64,000 nucleotides of DNA from Desulfovibrio sp. JC010 (GTDB lineage: Bacteria; Desulfobacterota; Desulfovibrionia; Desulfovibrionales; Desulfovibrionaceae): the NCBI RefSeq assembly GCF_010470675.1, contig NZ_VOIQ01000004.1, positions 124,001 through 188,000 of the forward strand, in the 5' to 3' direction. The notes beneath the pieces were generated by a model, which was given only the letters and a program-made list of their open reading frames with translations, ran no database searches and was not told the DNA's origin. Positions 57,815 to 64,000 of the stretch are shown in pieces (positions within the stretch are counted from its first letter, which is position 1; the number at the start of each line of letters is the position of its first letter). Both the position numbers and the translations under genes were made by a program.

Positions 57815-60500
57815 TAGAACCACCCCGGCTCTCAGGCCGCTCACGGGGAATCGTAACTATAATTTTTGTTTCGTTCAGCTCATCAAAAGTCTGCATTTCA
57901 ATTCCGTAACGCATGGCATCGGACATCAGTTTTGCCGAGTATGTCCCCAGTCCGGTTCCGTCTTCTTTGCCATAAGTGACATACTTCTGAAAAAACCTTT
58001 CCCGGACCTGCAGAGGAACAACGCCCTTATTGCTTACAGAAATTATGGTATTTTCATTCTGCAAAAATTCAATAATTATATCTTCACCGGCAGGGGATGC
58101 CTCGATTGCATTGGTCAGTAACCCTGACAACAGGGAATAGATCAGTCTTTCCTCACCCCACACCAGTAATTTTTCCATAAAATCAGGGGTGCCATCAACC
58201 AAAACTTCAACCCCCACTCTACTGGCACTGATTATTGACCTGCTGTTATCAACAACCTGCCGTGCAACACCCAAGGCATCAACCTCCAAGGGGTAGTATT
58301 CATATTTCCCGGTCTCCATTTTAAACATATCCAATGACATATCGATCATATGGAGCATATTCGTACCGGAATTTTCAATTGTTTTCAGTAACTCATGCTG
58401 CTGCTTGGTAAGATTGTCATCCATGCGCAACAAACCCGGAAGGCCGATGATTCCGTTCAAGGGTGTTTTGAGATCGTGACGCATGATCAGGTCCACATCA
58501 GACTTGAGTCTTTCAAGCTCTTTCTGGTCACTGATATCTTCTTTTACAGCAACATAGCTGACCAGTTCACCTTTAGGATTGTAAACAGGTGATATGGATG
58601 CATATTCCCAATAAAAGGATCCGTCTTTCTTTTTATTAATAATATCCCCGCGCCATGTTCTGCCGCTGCTGATAGTATCCCACATATCCTTGTAAAACAG
58701 ATCGTCATGTTCACCGGACTTGAGAACCCTTGGATTCTGGCCGATGGCTTCTTCATACGAATATCCGGTTTCCTTGGAAAAATACGGATTCACATAGGTG
58801 ATGTCGCCTTCAGTATCGGTAATAACAACAGATACAGGGGCATTCTCAATGGCCTGAGTCAGAATCTTAAGTCTTTCCTCACGGGCCTTCCTTTCGGTAA
58901 TATCAAGAACCACACCCTCAAAAACATTTTCTTCAAGTTCAAAGTCATAAGCCAGATAGGCATAAACGGACATACAGCGTTCCTGACCGTCCGGTGTGGT
59001 AAATTCCATTTCAAATTCAGAAGATTCAATCTCCCCTGAAAGGAGTCGGGCATTGGTTTCATTAGCTTTGATTACGGACTCCGGAGAAAAATCAAACAGC
59101 TCAGTCCATCTTCGCCCCAACCCTATTTCCGGTGATCCATAGCCGAGATGGGTAATCCCCTCACTAAGCCGGACGAACTCACCATCGATAGTATGTGAGA
59201 AAAATACAAACTGACGGCTCAGCTTATTGGTCACATGGTCAAAACGGATTTTACTTTCCCTGAGTTTTTTCTCCATCAATTTCCGGTCAGTAATATCATG
59301 GATTGTTCCATAGACCCGGACAGGATTACCATCATCGTCATAGCTGAACTTCCCGCGCTCTGAAACATACCTTACTTCACCATCGGGCCTCACTATCCTG
59401 TGATCCAATGAATAATCTTCGCCGCTTTTCATGGATTGAATATAAGTATCGCTGACTACCCTACGATCATCACGGTGAACCAGAACGCTGAAAAAACCTC
59501 TTTTTGAAGGAGTGTACTCTCCCTTGACCAACCCGAAAATATTATAGGTCTCATCCGACCACCATATTTTTCCATTCACAAGATCCATGGACCAATTTCC
59601 GAGACGGGCGATAGACTGGGCTTCACTGAGGTTGGTTCTGACCATTTCCACCTCAGCATTCTTGGTAACTATTTTGTAGATGGAAAAACAAATACTCAGC
59701 ACCAGCAAAATCATAATGCCATGCAGCATAAACGAATCAGGAGGAATAACTCCCCAGCCTTTTGCCGGTAGGGCTGCAATCTGCCACGAACCGGAAGAAA
59801 GGGTCACCTGCATGGTCACGGCACTACTATCGGGATCAAAAATATCCGGGTCTCCGTAAAAAACAGCCCCTTCAGCCCCTTTACCGTCAACACCCCTGAC
59901 AGCAATTTTCAAATCGGCAACTTTGTTCAACCCGGCCTTCACAAACAACTGGTCAACATCAATAACAGCTGAAACAATTCCCCAGAAATATTCATTGGAG
60001 CGCACAAAAACCGGAGCACGCCCTATCAACCCTTGTCCGCCCTGCACCAGAGCAAGCGGTCCGGCAACAACCATTTTTCCGGTTTCATAAACCTCTTTTA
60101 CCTGCTCCCACTGGGTTGGGGATAGTCTGTAATCAAGGCCCAGTACCGCTTCATTTCCTTTTATCGGATAAACAAATTTTACTACGTAATCAGGAGCGAC
60201 ACCGATATTTTTAATCAATTTGGATCTGAAAAGCATCCCCTGGCAATAACTTTCCAGCTCACTTCTACTTAATTCCGGATGGTATGAAACATAGTCAGCC
60301 AACCCATTAATCAACAAAAGGCTACTGTTTACCTCTTTCTCAATCCGGGCGCGCAAGGCCGATGTCTGGTGGTAAACACTCAAAAGCTGGTCATTCCTGT
60401 AACGCTGATAAAGCTGATACTGGATAAAAACATCCAGAATCAGAAATAAAAATACAGTGAATGATATATATTTAAAAATTGCTTTTTTTGTTTTTTGCAT
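57804..60500 (-). CDS. Multi-PAS sensor histidine kinase
   Basis: An 898-residue membrane kinase. TM1 (about residues 10-28), a periplasmic CHASE-like domain (about 45-245; VVKFVYPIKGNEAVLGLDYR), and TM2 (about 255-275) precede three PAS regions: IARLGNWSMDLVNGKIWWSD, FVFFSHTIDGEFVRLSEGI, and ENAPVSVVITDTEGDITYVNPYFSKETGYSYEEAIGQNPRVL. The phospho-accepting His lies in IMRHDLKTPLNGIIG, and the ATPase domain has the N-box LLTNAIEASP and GTGLGTYSAKLM. It presumably phosphorylates the HD-GYP regulator encoded next. Confidence 0.92.
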   Translation of the reverse strand: MQKTKKAIFKYISFTVFLFLILDVFIQYQLYQRYRNDQLLSVYHQTSALRARIEKEVNSSLLLINGLADYVSYHPELSRSELESYCQGMLFRSKLIKNIGVAPDYVVKFVYPIKGNEAVLGLDYRLSPTQWEQVKEVYETGKMVVAGPLALVQGGQGLIGRAPVFVRSNEYFWGIVSAVIDVDQLFVKAGLNKVADLKIAVRGVDGKGAEGAVFYGDPDIFDPDSSAVTMQVTLSSGSWQIAALPAKGWGVIPPDSFMLHGIMILLVLSICFSIYKIVTKNAEVEMVRTNLSEAQSIARLGNWSMDLVNGKIWWSDETYNIFGLVKGEYTPSKRGFFSVLVHRDDRRVVSDTYIQSMKSGEDYSLDHRIVRPDGEVRYVSERGKFSYDDDGNPVRVYGTIHDITDRKLMEKKLRESKIRFDHVTNKLSRQFVFFSHTIDGEFVRLSEGITHLGYGSPEIGLGRRWTELFDFSPESVIKANETNARLLSGEIESSEFEMEFTTPDGQERCMSVYAYLAYDFELEENVFEGVVLDITERKAREERLKILTQAIENAPVSVVITDTEGDITYVNPYFSKETGYSYEEAIGQNPRVLKSGEHDDLFYKDMWDTISSGRTWRGDIINKKKDGSFYWEYASISPVYNPKGELVSYVAVKEDISDQKELERLKSDVDLIMRHDLKTPLNGIIGLPGLLRMDDNLTKQQHELLKTIENSGTNMLHMIDMSLDMFKMETGKYEYYPLEVDALGVARQVVDNSRSIISASRVGVEVLVDGTPDFMEKLLVWGEERLIYSLLSGLLTNAIEASPAGEDIIIEFLQNENTIISVSNKGVVPLQVRERFFQKYVTYGKEDGTGLGTYSAKLMSDAMRYGIEMQTFDELNETKIIVTIPRERPESRGGSNGM

Positions 60501-60521
60501 AATTCCACATCAAGAAGCGGG

Positions 60522-61880
60522 CTATTTCTCGCATTTACCGGGAAGAGAACAGCTTCTAAGTACAATGAACCCTAAAATACCGGCCACAACAGACGCAGCC
60601 AGAATACTGAACTTGGCCTCAACCACAAATGGAGAAGTTGCATCCCAGGCCAAAGTGGTAATAAAAATTGACATGGTAAACCCAATACCAGCCAGCAGTG
60701 CCGCCCCCAGAAAATGACCGGGAACCATGGTACGAGGCATTTCAGCAATGCCGCTCTTCACCGCAATCCAGCTGGCCAGACAGATTCCCACAACCTTACC
60801 CACAATCAGACCGAAAAAAATACCGAGACTCACCGGGTGGAAAACATCCAGACCGCCGCCCTCTCCGGTGAAATCAATGCCCGCATTAGCAAGGGCGAAT
60901 ATGGGCATAATCCCGAAGGCCACCCAATAATGAAGATTATGCTCAATACGCTTCAGCGGAGGACTGGCCATGAGTACATCCCTGTTCATGTTGCCGAGAG
61001 CGGAAAGCATCTGTTTATTTGAAAGTGTAACCCTGTTCTTATCTCCGCCCATTTCATAATCCATGAGATGGTTGCGCATGGGTCCCAGAAAATCAGTACA
61101 GCAAAGTCTTGTTGAAGCAGGAATGGTCATGGCCGCCAGAACACCTGCCACAGTGGCATGCACTCCACTTTTCAGGAATGCCAGCCACATCAGGCAGCCG
61201 AAAAATAGATACGGCAACGGATGACGCACCCCCAGCCTGTTCAATACGATCATGCACACGAAAAAAAGCATGCCCAGGCCGATTATCCAAAGCGATATGC
61301 CTGAAGAATAAAAGATCGCGATAACAAGTATGGCACCGATATCATCAACAATGGCTACTGCAGTGAGAAAAATTTTAAGGCTCAACGGAACCCGGTCCCC
61401 GAGCATGGAGAGTACGCCCAGAGAAAAGGCAATGTCCGTAGCCATGGGAATACCCCAGCCATCCACTGAAGAGGTTCCGGCATTGAAAAAAGCATACACC
61501 AGAGCCGGTACAACCATCCCGCCCACAGCCGCAAAAATCGGCAAAGACGCCTGCCTGAATGAGTTTAATTCACCTACTAGAATTTCGCGTTTGATTTCAA
61601 GGCCGACCAGAAAAAAGAAAACAGCCATCAACCCGTCATTGATCCAGAGAATGGCCGGTTTGGAAAGGATAAAATCCCCGGCACCCACGGTTAAGGGCAT
61701 GCTTTTAAAAGCTTCGTAAAGATGTCCCCACGGAGAATTAGCCCAGATCAGAGCAAGAATTGTCGCGATAATCAAAACCAGACCGCCGGAAGACTCAACC
61801 CTGACAAATTCATAAAAGGGCTGGAGCATCTTATCTATTCTGGGCTGATCATCTTTAGTTACAACTTGTGCCTTACTCAT
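60522..61880 (-). CDS. nhaA: Na+/H+ antiporter NhaA
   Basis: A 452-residue NhaA. Around 11-12 helices; conserved elements include ILALIWANSPWGHLYEAF, LKIFLTAVAIVDDIGAILVIAIFYS (the DD pair that binds Na+), GVHATVAGVLAAMTIPA, LANAGIDF, and ALLAGIGFTMSIFITTLAW. It exchanges sodium for protons at alkaline pH, as expected for a marine organism. It ends 21 bp before the kinase gene, in the same direction, but a functional link is not clear. Confidence 0.95.
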   Translation of the reverse strand: MSKAQVVTKDDQPRIDKMLQPFYEFVRVESSGGLVLIIATILALIWANSPWGHLYEAFKSMPLTVGAGDFILSKPAILWINDGLMAVFFFLVGLEIKREILVGELNSFRQASLPIFAAVGGMVVPALVYAFFNAGTSSVDGWGIPMATDIAFSLGVLSMLGDRVPLSLKIFLTAVAIVDDIGAILVIAIFYSSGISLWIIGLGMLFFVCMIVLNRLGVRHPLPYLFFGCLMWLAFLKSGVHATVAGVLAAMTIPASTRLCCTDFLGPMRNHLMDYEMGGDKNRVTLSNKQMLSALGNMNRDVLMASPPLKRIEHNLHYWVAFGIMPIFALANAGIDFTGEGGGLDVFHPVSLGIFFGLIVGKVVGICLASWIAVKSGIAEMPRTMVPGHFLGAALLAGIGFTMSIFITTLAWDATSPFVVEAKFSILAASVVAGILGFIVLRSCSLPGKCEK

Positions 61881-62043
61881 GGGTACTCCAATATATTCAA
61901 TTTGCTAAACACATCCGTTTTTTACAGAATATATAAAATACAAACGACATCCATATAATAAGCAACATCATAACAGGAATATATAAGGATGAAAAACCTT
62001 AACCATAAATTATAAAACGGGCCCGCCGTCCTATTATAAAAAG

Positions 62044-62080
62044 AAGGGCCTCAGATAATAATCTGAGGCCCTTGAAAAAA
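62044..62080 (-). terminator. Terminator of the orphan gene at 62096
   Basis: A perfect 13-bp stem AAGGGCCTCAGAT / ATCTGAGGCCCTT with loop AATA, followed leftwards by CTTTTTATAA and flanked rightwards by TTGAAAAAA, so it may work in both directions. Confidence 0.9.
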
Positions 62081-62095
62081 CATTTTACTCAATGT

Positions 62096-62485
62096 TTACT
62101 GATTAGAGTGTGCTTCTTTAATTCTGGCGGCAATATACTCCTTGGATTCGGCATCATCAGCGTCAAAGCAATGGCCGTCCTGTCCGAGGAGTCCACCCGG
62201 AACAAAATCACCAAGCTCATCCGGATCATTAATAAGATCGCCGAAAAAGCAGACCGAAAGCCAACGGTTGGAAGGATCATCGTCAATTACATCAACCATG
62301 ACAAAAAGCGGCCATTTATCCTGCCCCTTTTTCACTCCGCGCATGGAATAGGTAACACCGGGACGGGCATGAAACTCAATCTCAGTATTATCAAGTGATT
62401 CCAGAAGATTTTTGAATTCAACGAAAACTTCTTTCACTCCGGCAGGGTCCTCAGTCCAATCAGAAATAAACTTATCCAGCTCCAT
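62096..62485 (-). CDS. Hypothetical acidic cytoplasmic protein
   Basis: A 129-residue acidic protein of unknown function, without signal or membrane segment. Visible features: an N-terminal helix (LDKFISDWTEDPAGVKEVFVEFKNLLESL), a beta-rich core (FHARPGVTYSMRG...PLFVMVDVIDDDPSNRWLSVCFFGDLI) and a C-terminal GHCFDADDAESKEYIAARIKEA. The 'GVTYSMRG' and 'WLSVCFFG' blocks look like a compact alpha/beta domain. AAGGAGTT lies 6 bases before its ATG. It is divergent from fur. Confidence 0.7.
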   Translation of the reverse strand: MELDKFISDWTEDPAGVKEVFVEFKNLLESLDNTEIEFHARPGVTYSMRGVKKGQDKWPLFVMVDVIDDDPSNRWLSVCFFGDLINDPDELGDFVPGGLLGQDGHCFDADDAESKEYIAARIKEAHSNQ

Positions 62486-62554
62486 CTTATAAAACTCCTT
62501 GTTTGAGTATTATTGATTCCCGGTGAGGGAGTGCAAAACAGTTACTTAAAAAAG

Positions 62555-62571
62555 TGCTAAAATTATTAGCA
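62555..62571. promoter_or_regulatory. Palindrome in the fur control region
   Basis: TGCTAA-AATTA-TTAGCA is a perfect 6+5+6 inverted repeat between the divergent orphan and fur genes. TTGACA lies at 62637-62642 as a possible -35 element of fur. The classical Fur box is not seen, so its regulator is unknown. Confidence 0.35.
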
Positions 62572-62710
62572 AGACATAATTTTGTCACTTTTTTGCGATA
62601 TTCATACTCCTATGCACAAATATGGGCAATGACCAATTGACATCGGTCTTCAAATCAATGTAAGTGAACTGTATTCCTCAAGGTAATCATAAATTTCTGG
62701 ATACAGTTTA

Positions 62711-63151
62711 ATGAAATCAGCACAAGATATATTTACTGAATATCTGACTCGTCAGAGACTCAAAATGACCCCCCAGCGCAGAACAATTCTGGAAGTGTTC
62801 CTTGCTGAGGAAGGCCACATCTCTTCAGAAGAACTGTACAATCTTGTCCGCGACGAAGACTCTTCTATCGGACAGGCAACTGTATACCGTACCCTTAAAC
62901 TTCTTGCTGATTCCGGCATTGCCAAATCCGTCGATTTCAACGACGGCGTTATCCGCTATGAGCATAAGTACGGCCATGAGCATCATGACCATCTTGTGTG
63001 CGAGCGTTGCGGCAAGACCATTGAAGCCGTGGATAACGAAATTGAGCATCTACAGGAAGAACTGGCCAAAAAATACGGCTTTGAGCTTACCCATCATGAG
63101 ATGTATCTTTTCGGCGTCTGCAAGGAGTGCCAGGGAAAAAGCGAAAAATAA
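62711..63151 (+). CDS. fur: Fur-family metal-dependent repressor
   Basis: A 146-residue Fur-type regulator. The winged helix lies at LKMTPQRRTILEVFLAEEGHISSEELYNLV and GQATVYRTLKLLADSGIA. The metal-binding region carries HEHHDHLVCERCGKTIEAVDNEIE and the C-terminal GVCKECQGK, with two CxxC pairs for structural zinc and the HEHHDH cluster for the regulatory metal. These fit Fur (iron) best, though Zur or PerR cannot be excluded. A strong terminator follows. Confidence 0.93.
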   Translation: MKSAQDIFTEYLTRQRLKMTPQRRTILEVFLAEEGHISSEELYNLVRDEDSSIGQATVYRTLKLLADSGIAKSVDFNDGVIRYEHKYGHEHHDHLVCERCGKTIEAVDNEIEHLQEELAKKYGFELTHHEMYLFGVCKECQGKSEK

Positions 63152-63176
63152 CGCAAAATTTCCTTACACACACTTA

Positions 63177-63212
63177 AAAACGCCGCCTGAGACCAGTCGG
63201 CGTTTTTTTTTT
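63177..63212 (+). terminator. Terminator of fur
   Basis: AAAAACGCCG pairs with CGGCGTTTTT around CCTGAGACCAGT, ending in a 10-T run. It lies 25 bp after the fur stop. Confidence 0.93.
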
Positions 63213-63281
63213 GACGGGATACTTTATCCCCTTTTCAATAAACCAAACAAGGCTGCAAAGCCCCGCTAAACAGAGGATTGT

Positions 63282-63656
63282 ATGATCAAGCCTGATTTTA
63301 ACAAGATGGGTGGCATGATACCCGCCATCGCACAGGATGCCGAAACAGGAGAAGTCCTGATGATGGCCTACATGAATGAAGAAGCATGGAACAAAACGCT
63401 TGAAACCGGCGATGCCCATTACTGGAGCAGAAGCCGCAACACCCTCTGGCATAAAGGCGGAACTTCTGGTCATGTACAGAAAATCAAGTCCATCAAAATC
63501 GATTGCGATGATGATACCCTTGTTCTGCTCATCGACCAGATCGGCGGGGCTGCCTGCCACAAAGGATATAGAAGCTGTTTTTACCGTGAACTTAAGGATG
63601 GCGAAGTAATTGAATGTTCGCCCATGGTTTTTGACCCCAAGGAGGTATACAAATAA
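63282..63656 (+). CDS. hisI: Phosphoribosyl-AMP cyclohydrolase
   Basis: A 124-residue HisI, which opens the purine ring of phosphoribosyl-AMP in histidine synthesis. Motifs [38 protein letters not shown] and [30 protein letters not shown] hold the zinc-binding Cys residues and the Asp cluster for magnesium. It lacks the HisE pyrophosphohydrolase domain, so that step is encoded elsewhere. Its stop overlaps the hisG start by one base. Confidence 0.95.
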   Translation: MIKPDFNKMGGMIPAIAQDAETGEVLMMAYMNEEAWNKTLETGDAHYWSRSRNTLWHKGGTSGHVQKIKSIKIDCDDDTLVLLIDQIGGAACHKGYRSCFYRELKDGEVIECSPMVFDPKEVYK

Positions 63657-64000
63657 TGTCCAAGCAACTGAAAATCGGTCTGCCCAAAGGTTCCCTGCAG
63701 GATGCTACAATTAAACTCTTCGCCAAGTCCGGCTGGAAAATCAACCTGCACCACAGAAACTACTTTCCCGATGTAAACGATGATGAGCTGAATATCTCCA
63801 TGTGCCGCGTGCAGGAAATCTCCCGCTACATCGAAGACGGAATCCTTGACTGCGGCCTTGCCGGACGCGACTGGGTTCTTGAAAACAAATCCGATGTTAT
63901 TGAAATTTCCAGCCTTGTTTACTCAAAGGTCAGCAACCGCCCCGCACGCTGGATTCTCGCCGTTGCCGGGGATTCCCCCTACTACAAGCCCGAAGATCTG
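63656..64000 (+). CDS. hisG: ATP phosphoribosyltransferase, N-terminal part (runs off the window)
   Basis: The first 115 residues of HisG, the first enzyme of histidine synthesis. The start reads QLKIGLPKGSLQDATIKLFAKSGW, and later LDCGLAGRDWVLENKSDVIEI, both highly conserved. AAGGAGG lies upstream of ATG 63656. The gene continues beyond the right edge. The visible length fits the long form, which carries a C-terminal regulatory domain, but that cannot be checked here. It is translationally coupled to hisI. Confidence 0.95.
   Translation, partial: MSKQLKIGLPKGSLQDATIKLFAKSGWKINLHHRNYFPDVNDDELNISMCRVQEISRYIEDGILDCGLAGRDWVLENKSDVIEISSLVYSKVSNRPARWILAVAGDSPYYKPEDL

Noticed and set aside
1-64000. 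tRNA, rRNA, CRISPR arrays, transposases or prophage genes
   Set aside because: I looked through the intergenic stretches for cloverleaf T-arms, direct-repeat arrays and transposase motifs and saw none. Small tRNAs could still be missed by eye.

Overview
The window looks like chromosomal DNA from a free-living, flagellated, Gram-negative anaerobe. I infer a member of the Desulfovibrionales, probably a marine Maridesulfovibrio-like species. The basis is a four-subunit 2-oxoacid:ferredoxin oxidoreductase, an Mla-type phospholipid transporter, heptose kinase, an extended FliN, a group-III-like phosphofructokinase and moderate GC content. I ran no database search. I see no rRNA, tRNA, CRISPR array, transposase or prophage; almost everything is core chromosome plus a few orphans.

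Layout. 1-5.7 kb: the tail of an SppA-type protease, a small lipoprotein, an amidohydrolase, pyrB-pyrC, and an HD-domain protein with a decayed nucleotidyltransferase head. 5.8-8.2 kb: a LysE exporter divergent from a LysR regulator, then an AT-rich orphan membrane protein. 8.2-17.3 kb: a long leftward cluster read as heptose kinase, GAF-PP2C phosphatase, STAS protein, mlaE-mlaF-mlaD, an auxiliary lipoprotein, DUF1992, a beta-propeller protein and phosphofructokinase. 17.3-19.7 kb: parB and parA, separated by an opposite-strand zinc-ribbon gene, with a perfect parS site beside parA. 19.9-26.5 kb: an epimerase with a slipin/NfeD pair, a Gln-rich protein, coaBC, a lipoprotein and a MerR-like coiled-coil protein. 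26.6-31.7 kb: queA, the vor/kor operon and aroE. 31.8-37.4 kb: a lipoprotein hydrolase, an aldehyde dehydrogenase, a LysM lytic transglycosylase and rlmB. 37.5-42.7 kb: motA-motB-motB-fliL-fliN-fliO-fliP-fliQ. 42.7-47.8 kb: a YggS-like PLP protein, era, topA and an Hpt protein. 47.9-56.6 kb: an APC permease, RNHCP-rsgA, and a TetR-controlled RND efflux operon. 56.7-64 kb: an HD-GYP response regulator with its sensor kinase, nhaA, an orphan, fur, hisI and the start of hisG.

Two layers lie on top of the genes. The first is a family of intergenic palindromic repeats built around a TTAAACCC/GGGTTTAA stem with GCCTCCGGCGGC-like ends. It has at least eight full or partial copies between 30.6 and 54.9 kb, including copies inside the motA/motB and RND-efflux operons. 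The second is parS: a perfect 16-bp site next to parA and a 14-of-16 site 25 kb away, between era and topA, which suggests the window is close to the replication origin.

The strongest candidate for an undescribed system is the Mla cluster. A STAS protein that keeps a phosphorylatable DSSG motif sits between a PP2C/SpoIIE-type phosphatase and the Mla permease, as if lipid transport were controlled by SpoIIAA-like partner switching. Other points worth attention are the HD protein with a dead nucleotidyltransferase head, the fourfold-repeated FliN N-terminal motif, tandem MotB proteins, a hydrolase with Glu at the nucleophile position, and structured leaders upstream of rlmB and the vor operon.
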